Source: Mytilus trossulus (taxonomy: Eukaryota; Mollusca; Bivalvia; Mytilida; Mytilidae). Taken from it: 64,000 bases of DNA. Numbering within the stretch: the first letter of the stretch is position 1; each line of letters starts with the position of its first letter. The notes beneath the pieces were generated by a model. The model had not been told where the DNA came from, did no database searches, and saw only the letters and a program-made list of their open reading frames with translations. The DNA lies in the NCBI RefSeq assembly GCF_036588685.1, contig NC_086386.1, forward strand, positions 76,444,682 to 76,508,681, in the 5' to 3' direction. Both the position numbers and the translations under genes were made by a program. This document shows positions 11,235 through 21,130 of the stretch, piece by piece.

Positions 11235-11555
11235 TTGAAACAATAGACCAACGTATTGCCAACATAAAAATGAGAACTACCTACCTTGGACCAACATAGT
11301 GCCAACATAAGAAAAGATATTTCTACGTTGGTCCAACGTTGTGCCAACATGGATTTCGTTTTTCATACAATGGGCCAACGTTGGCTCTATGTATTGCATA
11401 TAACCGTACAACGTTGGGCCAACATGAAGCCATCATGTTGGACCAACGTAGGCCCACTTTGCACTTATACGTTGGGCCAACGTTAAAATACAACGATGGG
11501 CCAATGCAATGATATACGTTGTGCCAATGTTGGGCCAACATATTCATGTTGTCTG
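11235..11555. repeat. Second CCAAC/GTTGG palindromic repeat cluster
   Basis: At least ten words of the form GTTGGxCCAAC or GGGCCAACGTTGGC at irregular 25-45 bp spacing (for example 11330, 11371, 11410, 11436, 11470, 11525). Shares the core with the array at 8850-9120 but is more degenerate. Overlapping frames on both strands are repeat artefacts. Confidence 0.75.
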
Positions 11556-11859
11556 GGTATACTGGTATCAAGTTCAATCTCAGACTGCAAAAACATGCCG
11601 ATAGTGTTATAATACACCGACACACCATATTAATCATTCAATTAGCAAAATTTATAGACAAACTAGGACTGAACCTAAATTCGGTGATCCATGATTCACT
11701 AGACCAAGGTCCAATTTTCGATCCTCAAGACCAAAATGACACTTTATGGAAATTAGGCAGAACACATTAAGGTTGCCTTTTTTTAGACAAACACTTAATT
11801 TCTGATCCAGAATCAAAATAATGTTTTTTGTTGTTACTAGATGGTTTAATGAATGTTTT

Positions 11860-13060
11860 ATTAGGTCTTTCCACTTTTCTGTGGAAAGACCTATTGTTTT
11901 TCTTCTGATTATTTTTTTTTCTTCCGCCTAATTTTGTTCTTGCGATAAACATTTGTTTCGCAATATGTCACACAGATATTTGGTATATGATATCGAACAG
12001 TTTATGCGCTTTTGAAATTTACCCTGCGTAAACGAATACTTTTCTTTGTAGGAGTTATCTTCCCAAACACTGTTTTCCTTGTTATCGCAACTCCTTCGCA
12101 ACTGTAAAATATTATGACAAATTTATTTTACAAAATTGCTCGTTATATCCTCAGCATGATTTGTCCTATTTTGAACGTAGCGATATGAACGCTCCATATG
12201 AGAGTTATTTCCCCTTATGCATTTGTTATAAGTGATATGCATTTCTATCTTGTAAACCATAAGTGCTAGAGACCTAGGATCTTTTGATTTGAGGTCCTTG
12301 GTCCAAAAAAAATAAAATTAGGTCAAGGTCAAAGGTCAAGGTCATATTCTAATTTTTGAATTGGCTTATTCTCTCTTATTTCCAGAAACTGTATAAGATA
12401 ACGACAAATTATTTTACCTAAATTGTTTGTTGCGACATGTCGTTACACGTAAATTTTGATTGCAAGGGTATGTTGAACGTAAAAGGGAGTTTTATCCCCT
12501 CTTGTATTTAAAAATACACGTTTGGTGATATAACTCATTAACTAAATATAATTAAGACTTATGGTCTTTTGATTTGAGGTCCTTGGTTTATTACCTTGAA
12601 ATTGATCTCAAGGTCATAGCTTAATTTGACGTTCTAGATTTTGACCTTTGATTTTATTCTATATGTATACATGATAAAGCTTTAAAACTTTTAGAAAAAG
12701 GTATCAAACCATTAAACCTTGAAAAAAAAACACCGGAAGTGACCTTTTGTAAACCGGAAGTAGCTATTTCTTGTACTTTATTAATATAAAAGTATATAGA
12801 ACCAGATATTTTTGGAATCAGTGTCAAGTAAATATTCAAATATAATCGTAAATAACATTTTTCAAACCGGAAGTAACAAATTATCTCCCTTATTTAAAAA
12901 AAAATGTATAAAAACAATATATTTTTGGAATCAGCTTACTAGGAGCTATCATTTGACGAGTGAAATGACATTTTAAACTTAGTTTCACAACTTTTCATAT
13001 CAAAATACATTGTTTTGATGGAAAGACCTTCAATTGTTCTCTGAACAATTAGTTTTTAAT
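11860..13060. repeat. Dispersed element with GGTCTTTCCAC...GTGGAAAGACC end
   Basis: The left end is a compact hairpin (AGGTCTTTCCAC / GTGGAAAGACCT at 11861-11892). The right end has TGGAAAGACCTTCAATTG followed by TTCTCTGAACAATTAG. Internally, blocks ending TTTTGATTTGAGGTCCTTGG occur twice (12280, 12570), with AAGGTCAAGGTC strings between. No coding capacity. The structure suggests a non-autonomous element with internal duplications. Confidence 0.55.
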
Positions 13061-14022
13061 TCTTCAATATTCTGGTTCTAGAACTCCTTTTTTTTCAAAG
13101 AATCTCAAATCAGATGAACTACCTCAGGATCTCTAGTCGCTAGTTGTGTTATAAACGTTTTGTAGTATGTATCCCATTTTATTTTAGAACCTGTTGGTCA
13201 CCATACTCAAATTGTTTTTCCCTGTCCTTTTTTTAAATTGCTCCCGGTGTATGAAGGTAATTATTGTTTTCTCGTGTTCATAATAGAAATACTGTTCAGT
13301 AAAAATATGTTCTTCTATAAATGACAATCTTATTATTTTCCTTTCTGTTACATACACAATATCACTTTGTAGATTAAGTGCCAATTTAGTTCAAAGTTTT
13401 GTTTTTTTAGACATGTGGTCATCTCTCGTTTAACAGGAGATTAAAAATTTCTATTTATGACCGAAACAACTTCAAATTAATTGTATCATAACCGACAGAT
13501 TTACCATTAAAAGTTTGTCTGAACTTTCTGATGTAACAAAAATATGATAACATTCAACAATTATTCAGCAAAAGTATTCAGTCTCATCTAAACTACTTTT
13601 ACAATAATATTTAGTGAATTAATACATACATATCTTCGACGAACTTGACATTACCTCTAGTTGTTGATACAGTTCGTGTTGTCGCGGATACACTGTTTCG
13701 CGTTTAGCCCATTCAATCTTAATTCACGTCTATTGAATTTCACGATTTTCACATTACTCGATGTAAATACGAAAGATCCAAGATTTCCATATTTGCTACG
13801 GTTAATATTCGCGTTTATTTCTACTTGCGAAAATTGGGTTATTAAATGCAAAAATGGATTCCTTTATCTCTTGCGTCCCGTTGCTGTTTCGAAATAATTG
13901 CTAACACAAAATATCACTTACAAAAATGGATTTTTTCTTCGATGTTTTAATGTCACATTGTTAAAACTTTTTATTAAATAAAAATAACCCAGTTAAGTCG
14001 TATTGTTCTAAGTGTCTTCAAC
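13061..14022. other. Non-coding AT-rich stretch
   Basis: No exon with matching splice sites. 13690-13900 is less AT-rich, with several TCGCG/CGCG words and frames on both strands; this looks like an old repeat. Nothing else supported. Confidence 0.4.
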
Positions 14023-14029
14023 GTGAAAG

Positions 14030-14245
14030 TCACGTCTCCTCGACAACTTCTGAATAACAACTCTTTCATCACTGAAGTAACGAGCTCGCCTCCCGCTCGT
14101 GAGAGGTGTGCCCGACTTCAATTGACTAGGATTATCAGTTTTCATATCGAAAGTAGATGGGTTACTCCGAGCTTTCCATCTTCCGCCATCAATGCAAACT
14201 TACCATCACGAAATAACCAATATTGCTGATAGTGGCGTTAATCGC
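14030..14245 (+). repeat. Mollusc-type dispersed repeat ending ...GCGTTAATCGCCAATCAATCA
   Basis: The tail AATATTGCTGATAGTGGCGTT then AATCGCCAATCAATCAATTA, with GGGTTACTCCGAGCTTTCCA upstream, is a widespread molluscan repeat pattern that I recognise. A 68-codon frame through it is not a gene. Confidence 0.5.
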
Positions 14246-14329
14246 CAATCAATCAATTATAAGTAATAGCATATAAAACTAGTTAACATTTCTCATACTG
14301 GTAGCAGATTTAAGGTGATAGTAATTCAT

Positions 14330-14535
14330 ATTTGGAGCACTGTGTGTTTTGTCGAAATGCTCATCTGGTGCAGGAAAATTGGTACCGTTAATGTTATTAT
14401 TCATAATAGTATCATTAACTCATCATAGATACCAGGATAAAAATTTTGTATTTGCACTAGACGCAAAATTACAAAGAGGGCAAAAAAAGGGCAAAAAACC
14501 CACAAAGTCGGACCAAATTTTCTTAAAATTTTTGT
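14330..14535 (+). repeat. Dispersed repeat fragment (ATACCAGGATAAAAATTTTG family)
   Basis: CATAGATACCAGGATAAAAATTT then GCACTAGACGCAAAAT resembles a mussel repeat whose next part (GTGCGTTTCTTCCACATAAG, ACTAACCAGTGATGCTC) is present at 21060-21100. Family membership is inferred by eye. Confidence 0.4.
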
Positions 14536-15739
14536 GAACAATTATTTTATAATTATGACCAAATCAATGATAATTCATGCCGGCACAGTCATACTATAAG
14601 TTAACTACGTCCATATTCGTAGATAGGGATAGTTTAACACCCTGAAGAACCACAACACACCTTGAGGCTTAACCGAAGGGTGTAAAAATCCCATATCTAC
14701 TGAATTGAACGTAGACAACGAATCGGGCGATATTTATGGTAATTTGATACATAAACGCGAAAAAAATATGATTTTTTTTATTTTCTAAAAACTTTTATCA
14801 AAATTTGGATTTGAGGTGAAGGGAACTGCCTTTGATAGAAACATACAGGTATTCAAATGCAAGACGTTTTTAATCAGGGGACAGAGAAACTAGAATGAAT
14901 CAAATTTGGTTCTCAATATTGTGAGAAGTACGTGAGAAGATGGTGTGACGTTAACGTGGGCTATTTACATAGCTGGGTCAGAAGTCCCATTCCTTGAAAA
15001 TGTGGCAGCCAAGTGATGTAATTACTGAAATGATTGCAAATTATTTCCAGTATAGAACGAAATTGTTAATAAATTAAATATTTGATTACAGACATAATGG
15101 ATAATCTACAGAATTTTTATAATTTGACAAGGAGCAACCAGGGAACTAAGGTAAACGTGTGTGAAGATATAGGAATAATGGGTAGGAACGCCTGTGTAAA
15201 TGGGTTAGCAACACCCAGAGGCTCTGGGATTCGTAAGGACTTGCATTAGCCAATCAAAATCCTAGAAATATACTAAGCCGGGGATAAGAATCGTTATTCT
15301 TCCATGAATAACACCACTGTTCATATTTACTATTATATGAATTTTAAAAGCAAGTAAAAAACAAATCATGACTATCATTATAAAAGGCTTCTGAATATTA
15401 ATAAACGTGATGTAAGAGGACGAATGTAACGGATACTATTACATGTATTAACAATGACCATTTGAAGATTAACATACCATTATTTGACTGTACTTATAAA
15501 ACAGATTAAAAGAGTACTAAAAGTCGGTATAACTGTTTGTCCTGCTTTTCATTCATATTATTATGAAACGTGTTAAATTCAAAACGTGTTAGTATTGTCG
15601 TCTAGGGATGAATAAATACTTCTGCTTTCCCGTTAAATAACACAGTTATCAAATCAAACATAAGAATCCAGTAATATAATTAAACTAATATTTACAACGT
15701 TTTTGATTTTAATAATATGTGTATCATATACTCGTTCGT
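14536..15739. other. Non-coding 3' flank of the ankyrin gene
   Basis: No supported gene. One exon-like block at 15091-15150 (ATTACAG|...|GTAAAC, reading MDNLQNFYNLTRSNQGTK on +) has no partner. The last few hundred bases before 15740 are probably the 3' UTR of the - strand ankyrin gene. Confidence 0.4.
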
Positions 15740-17485
15740 CTATTCATACAAAAAGGCCAATATCAACGAAATAAATCCAGCTAACGCAAGAAAAATGTAT
15801 TTTCTACTTAAAGCACAGTTTTGTATCAATGACAGTAATATAAGAAAATGTTGTTTCTTTAATGAAAAGGTAAAGGCATTTTCACCTCCATTTGTACAAT
15901 GAAATGGGTCTGCGTTGTGTTTTAATAGAACTTTCACTACTTCTATTTGACCTTGTTCACATGCTGTGTGCAGTGGACTGAATCCCTGCACTGTGTAAAT
16001 ATTAAGGCTGGCCCCATTCCTAAGTAAATACTCGGTAATATTACTCCGTCCCTTTGATGATGCAAAGTATAATGCAGTGATACCTGTGTTCGATTGATGA
16101 TTCATATTTGCTCCATTCTGGATAAGAGCTTGAACCAGATTTAAATGCCCAAGTTCTGACGCAGCATGTAAAGGACTAAAATCTTGGACAGTGCACAAAT
16201 TGACATCAGCATTGTGTCGAAGTAAAATGTTTACGACTTCGATATCAGGTTTACGTACGGCAAAGTACAATGCAGTTAATCCACCCTCGGTCTGCTGATT
16301 GACATCTGCGCCATTAGCGAGAAGACCAGAAATAACAGCCTTGTGTCCGTGGTCAGCTGCGCCATGAAGAGGAGTGCATCCTGTCACAGTGGGGTTATTT
16401 ATGTCAGCACCAAGCTGAATAAGTCGACTGACAGTTTCATTTCTACCGTTCGCAGATGCATAATAAAGCGGAGTAGATCCGGAACTTGATTGAAAGTTTA
16501 TCTGGCTACCGTTTTCCAGAAGAGTATTTACAATACTTAAATGACCCCTTTCAGAAGCTGTATGAAGAGCAGTATTTCCATTTACACAGCGTCTTTTCAC
16601 GTCTGCTCTGTTTTGCAAAAGATATTCAACTATTTCTGTGTGACCGTTTTGGGAAGCAGTATATAAAGGCGATACACACTGTGCGGTTGACGTGTTTATA
16701 TTAGCTTCGTGTTTTAACAAATCTTCAACGATGCTTTTGTGGCCATTACTACAAGCTAAGTGAAGTGGTGATGTTCTATTTGTACATGCGGATAGTATAT
16801 TTGGGTTTGCTCCATTTTCTAGTAGAATTCCAACAATAGCAATGTGACCCTTTTCTGATGCAGTGTGAAGAGCCGTAAATGATTTAGACGTTCGTTCATT
16901 TACATTAGCACCAAACTGTATAAGCAGCTTAACAGTTTCAACATGTCCATTAGCTGAGGAAAAATAAAGTGGTGAAACATTACCTTTGTTTGAACTTTCA
17001 TTCGCTGCAGCTCCATTATTCAAAAGCAAATTAACAATATCAACATGACCAAATTCTGAAGCAGTATGTAGAGCTTTAAATCCCTCTAATGTGGCTTTGT
17101 TTACATCGGCGCCACTTTGAATAAGAAGTTTTGCTATTTCAAAATTGCCACTACGGGAGGCTGCATACAAAGGACTAACACAGTGTTCATCACAAAGATT
17201 GACATCAGCGGAGTATTTAAGAAGTCTTGAAACAATATCAATATTTCCTGTGTTACAGGCAAATCCAAGCGGGGTTATTTTACTTGCATCGGATGACATA
17301 ACATTGGGTTCGGCACCGTTTTCAAGAAGCATTTGGACAACATCTCCATGATTAAGTTCAGATGCAGTGTGAAGCGCTGTAAAGCCATTTGCAGAGAAAT
17401 GATTTGGATTTGCACCGTTCTCTAATAGAGATTCTACTTCACTAATGTTGCCATGCATTGATTCTTCAAAAAGGTCTGTATTCAT
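15740..17485 (-). CDS. Tail-anchored ankyrin-repeat protein, 581 residues
   Basis: A single uninterrupted frame made almost entirely of about 33-residue ankyrin repeats: an N-terminal cap (residues 1-33), about 15 full repeats, and a C-terminal cap to about residue 555. Each has the TPLHxAxxxGH...VxxLLxxGAxxN signature. Repeats tend to alternate between FTALHTASE and VSPLYxAS types, so a two-repeat module was probably copied. The last 20 residues (KYIFLALAGFISLILAFLYE) form a hydrophobic helix that would anchor the protein with its ankyrin stack in the cytosol. Ankyrin stacks bind other proteins; the partner is unknown and no death, kinase or SOCS domain is present. A consensus acceptor (TTTTTTTCTACAG) lies 14 nt before the ATG, and the frame is open back to it, so coding may start in an upstream exon. 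Otherwise the long single-exon frame could be a retrocopy-type gene. Confidence 0.85.
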   Translation of the reverse strand: MNTDLFEESMHGNISEVESLLENGANPNHFSANGFTALHTASELNHGDVVQMLLENGAEPNVMSSDASKITPLGFACNTGNIDIVSRLLKYSADVNLCDEHCVSPLYAASRSGNFEIAKLLIQSGADVNKATLEGFKALHTASEFGHVDIVNLLLNNGAAANESSNKGNVSPLYFSSANGHVETVKLLIQFGANVNERTSKSFTALHTASEKGHIAIVGILLENGANPNILSACTNRTSPLHLACSNGHKSIVEDLLKHEANINTSTAQCVSPLYTASQNGHTEIVEYLLQNRADVKRRCVNGNTALHTASERGHLSIVNTLLENGSQINFQSSSGSTPLYYASANGRNETVSRLIQLGADINNPTVTGCTPLHGAADHGHKAVISGLLANGADVNQQTEGGLTALYFAVRKPDIEVVNILLRHNADVNLCTVQDFSPLHAASELGHLNLVQALIQNGANMNHQSNTGITALYFASSKGRSNITEYLLRNGASLNIYTVQGFSPLHTACEQGQIEVVKVLLKHNADPFHCTNGGENAFTFSLKKQHFLILLSLIQNCALSRKYIFLALAGFISLILAFLYE

Positions 17486-17499
17486 TTTAAGGGTATATT
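17486..17499 (-). other. Exon edge upstream of the ankyrin start
   Basis: On the - strand, TTTTTTTCTACAG|AATATACCCTTAAA precedes ATG. The acceptor core at 17500-17505 marks a probable exon boundary; the 14 nt are in-frame without a stop. Confidence 0.45.
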
Positions 17500-17877
17500 C
17501 TGTAGAAAAAAAGTTTATAAACTTATTAGTTATTTATTTATCAATTTTCGAAAAGATAATTGTTTCTTCATATAGACTTGCATGATAGAAACTTGTTACA
17601 ATATAAAACGAAAACCAAGATATTCAATATTTTGGTTTCGTTCATTGAAATGATTTTACATGGTTGCTACTATAGCCACACAGCCTCCTATAACACGTAT
17701 AAACCATCTAACTAGTTTTAATTAATGTTATTCCAAGATTTGGTATTGTTGAGTCTTTCAATGCTTTAGTCTTTAGACATGTTAGAATTATTGGCTTCTT
17801 TTGTTAAAGGTTATTAGAACTACGGAAAGAGGTCGCATTGTAACATGGCTATTGGATATTGTACTACATGTATTTTA

Positions 17878-18462
17878 AAGGAGTAGGTCCAGTAAGACTC
17901 CTTTTTGGCCCCAAAATATAGCAGTTTTACAAAATTGTTAAAATGTAAACTTTTAATTATTTATTGGAAAGTAGAATGCTTCTTCTACATAAATATGAGC
18001 TGTTTTTGACAATACAATTCTCATATATCGGGTACTAGCATCATTAAGTCATGCTAAATTACTGAAATCTTCACAATTTTAGCATTTTAGTTAAATTGTA
18101 GACGATTTCCGTCTTAAATGAAAGTGGCCGCATTTGTGTTCATTCTTAATATTGAAATATAAGTTGTATTTGATGATAATACATAACATATATAAAGGTT
18201 AAGGATGAACACGAATGTGGCCACTTTCATTTTTGACAAAAAAAAACATCTGAAAAGTGACTTTTTCTGGCATATTTGATAGTTTTTTCATGTTTTAGTT
18301 TGAATCGGAGCGTTCTAATGACTAAATCAGTTAAAATATTTTACATCATCTAATTCAATCTACTAAAATAGACCCGTAAGTGTTTAAAAAAATGTAAAAA
18401 ATCTTTTGGCAGATGAACCTGAAATATGAGGCCAAAATCGGCCCTTACCGGACCTACTCCTT
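17878..18462. mobile_element. 585-bp TIR element with TA target duplication
   Basis: Ends AAGGAGTAGGTCCAGTAAG and (inverted) CCGGACCTACTCCTT, flanked by TA at 17876-17877 and 18463-18464, as in Tc1/mariner-type MITEs. Inside is a second inverted pair, TGAAAGTGGCCGCATTTGTG (18119) and AACACGAATGTGGCCACTTTCA (ending 18229). No transposase frame, so non-autonomous. Confidence 0.7.
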
Positions 18463-18464
18463 TA

Positions 18465-20635
18465 TCATTTATGACTTGTTAGTCTTTTGTTGGTGTTTTT
18501 GTTTATACTGTTTTGTTTTATTTTGGTGTTTATTGTCTGTTTGAACTTAAAACGTGTAAAGTTTATTAGTTGTTGAAATCATCGCATTGCTTATTAATTT
18601 CTGCCTCATAGATAATAATAACAGAAATATTGCACACGTATTGAATCGAGATTTAGTTTATTTTTTTTACGGAATTTGCAATCCATAGTAACTTAGCATT
18701 TTGTGAAATCAACTTCGTCTGAAATTTTCAACTCAATTGGATTCTTATTACGTTGCAGGGAATATCTCGATTTCCCCATTTCATATTGGTATAAATTTGC
18801 TTTTTATCAGTATAGAAAAAGTAGGGTGGTCTGGTAAGGACTCGGATCACCCCTGTAAGATCAAATGAGTTGGGATGTAAGTCTGTGTTAATAAAAATTA
18901 TAACATAAGTCCCCTTTTTCTTCCTGTTTATCCTTTAAGTGTACTTAAATAACTATGTTGAACCTAAATAACCGCAATATAATGACAACTGCAGAAATAT
19001 AGAATATTTGTGAATTTCCTGTCTGTTGTTCTATTGACTGTTTTGTTCCGTAATAATACAAAGATATGTTAAATCTATTCATAGAAGGCAGTCATTACAT
19101 TGAAATTGGTGACATGTTTGGCAGTACGGTGACCCATAATTATTACATCTACGTCTTTGAAATAGCTGTCTCATTGGCAATCAAACCAAATCTCCTTTTT
19201 TATATCATAGATATGTGTTGTATGTTCTTTAAGTGAATATTAATAGTCGTATAATATTTACAGTAAACAGCAGGTTGACCTCTAGTTGTCTTTTGTGTAT
19301 CTTTGTTTTATCGACATAAAATCCACAACTCCTATTCATAATATGAAAATATATATTACACCAAAATGTTAGGTTTGTATACATCACACGAAGCCACATC
19401 TATTACATCTGATTATATCTTACCTCAAATAGTATAGTCAAGGGAGAAAAGAGTTATCCAGGTAGGAGATTATCTAAACACAAGTTATTTAAAATCATGA
19501 CGTATTCAATTCAAAATCAATAAAGAAAAAGTTATAAATAGCCTTCGTCCTATATTTACTATATTTAAAACTAATCTTTATAAAAACCGGACTGGTTATG
19601 AAAAACGCCATTTATTTCTGTAAATAGTATGTATGTAAAGGCTTATTTTAAAAATATGTTGATATGTTTAGGATTTTAAAGACTTTTTGTAAAGATTTTA
19701 AAAGTAAAAAGAAAACTAAATAGGAATATGACAGTTGTTAATTATTTGTTTGATTGGTTTTAGCTTTTTTGTTTTGCCATTTGAAGACGGACGTTCTTTT
19801 TAGAATTTTACTCGGAGTTCAGAATTTTGTGATTTTTATTCTTTCTTAACATTATTTATTACCGTAATCAGTAAATGTTTATGACATTAAAGGTCAACAA
19901 AAATAAACTGTTGACACGGATATATGTATTGCCTGTATGTCATTTCGATTGTTTGATTGATTGGTTGATTGTTGGCTATTTTACGGACAATGGCATAAAT
20001 TTCACGAACGTCCAGAACTATATGGATATGGTATTTTATATGGTTATTTTTGGTCATATAGTTTCGGTTCCTTTAAATCCTTGGCTCTCAAATGTTAGGC
20101 ATTGAGTGTTCCTGCATATGGAGTAAATATAGGCAACAGTAGTAAACCGCTGTTCGAAACTCATAAATCAATTCAGAAAAAAATCCGGGTTACAAACTGA
20201 ACCTGAGGGAAACGCATCAAACATAAGAGGAAAACAACGAAACAACAGAAACACGACGTTAAAATGAAACACACACAGAAACGAACTATAATATAACGAT
20301 GGCCATTTACCTGACTTGGTACCGGACATTTTAAGAAAAAAAATGGTGGGTTGAACCTGGTTTTGCGGCAATGTTAAATATAACATTAAAATGGAAACAT
20401 TACATGACAGGACTACAATACAAATAAATGGGATTAGATGCATGATTTTTTTATTAGTTGTTAGTGGCTTTGAACTAGCTGTCAGATAACTGCAAGTACT
20501 CTCAGATCTGTTCATTGTGTCTTTTTGTGTCGGGATGTAGAAGTACCTGGCCACGTCCACTTGTATTTTTGTCTATCTGATGAGTTAAGCCTTTTTAAAC
20601 TGATTTTTATAGTTCGTTCTTATGTTGTACTGTTA
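18465..20635. other. Non-coding, repeat remnants only
   Basis: 19135-19205 is a decayed reverse family-B SINE (AGCTGTCTCATTGGCAATCA). 19938-20010 (TTGATTGATTGGTTGATTGT) is another mollusc repeat tail. 20125-20320 (GGCAACAGTAGTAAACCGCTGTTC) matches 36303-36440. The 130-codon - strand frame at 20168-20560 overlaps the latter repeat and is not supported as a gene. Confidence 0.45.
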
Positions 20636-20639
20636 TACC

Positions 20640-20995
20640 ACTGTCCCAGGTTAGGGAGAGGGTTGGGATCCCGCTAACATGTTTAACCCCGCCACATTAT
20701 TTATGTATGTGCCTGTCCCAAATCAGGAGCCTGTAATTCAGTGGTTGTCGTTTGCTTAACGTGTTACATATTTGTTTTCCGTTCATTTTTTTACATAACT
20801 AAGGCCGTTAGTTTTCTCGTTTGAATTGTTTTACATTGTCTTATTGGGGCCTTTTATAGCTGACTATGTGGTATGGGCTTTGCTCATTGTTGAAGGCCTT
20901 ACGGTTACCTATAGTTGTTAATCTTTGTGTCATTTTGGTCTTTTGCTGATAGTTGTCTCATTGGCAATAATACCACATCTTCTTTTTTACATATA
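20640..20995 (-). repeat. Nearly full-length SINE family A/B composite, reverse copy
   Basis: Contains ACATGTTTAACCCCGCCACA, CCGTTAGTTTTCTCGTTTGA, TGTGGTATGGGCTTTGCTCA, TTACCTATAGTTGTTAATCT and TTGTCTCATTGGCAATAATA, ending ACCACATCTTCTTTT. It links the family-A tail and family-B head in one unit, so the two groups may be ends of one element. Confidence 0.7.
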
Positions 20996-21039
20996 GGACA
21001 GAGAAACACACGAATAAAAGCTAACAAAAAGGTACAAGG

Positions 21040-21130
21040 TTTATAATCTAATACGGCAGAGGTGCGTTTCTTCCACATAAGACTAACCAGTGATGCTCAG
21101 ATGATAAAGGTTCAAAAGCCAAAACAAGTA
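21040..21130 (+). repeat. Dispersed repeat fragment
   Basis: GTGCGTTTCTTCCACATAAG followed by ACTAACCAGTGATGCTCAGA and CAAAAGCCAAAACAAGTACG; a recognisable mussel repeat sequence, see also 14330-14535. Confidence 0.4.

Noticed and set aside
13657..13897. Overlapping 64- and 78-codon frames on both strands
   Set aside because: No splice sites or motifs; the mixed CGCG-containing sequence looks like an old repeat.
15091..15150. Exon-like block reading MDNLQNFYNLTRSNQGTK on the + strand
   Set aside because: No partner exon, no family resemblance and close to the 3' end of the opposite-strand ankyrin gene.
20168..20560. A 130-codon - strand frame with a hydrophobic middle
   Set aside because: It overlaps a dispersed repeat also found at 36.3 kb, lacks splice or domain support and has no recognisable homology.
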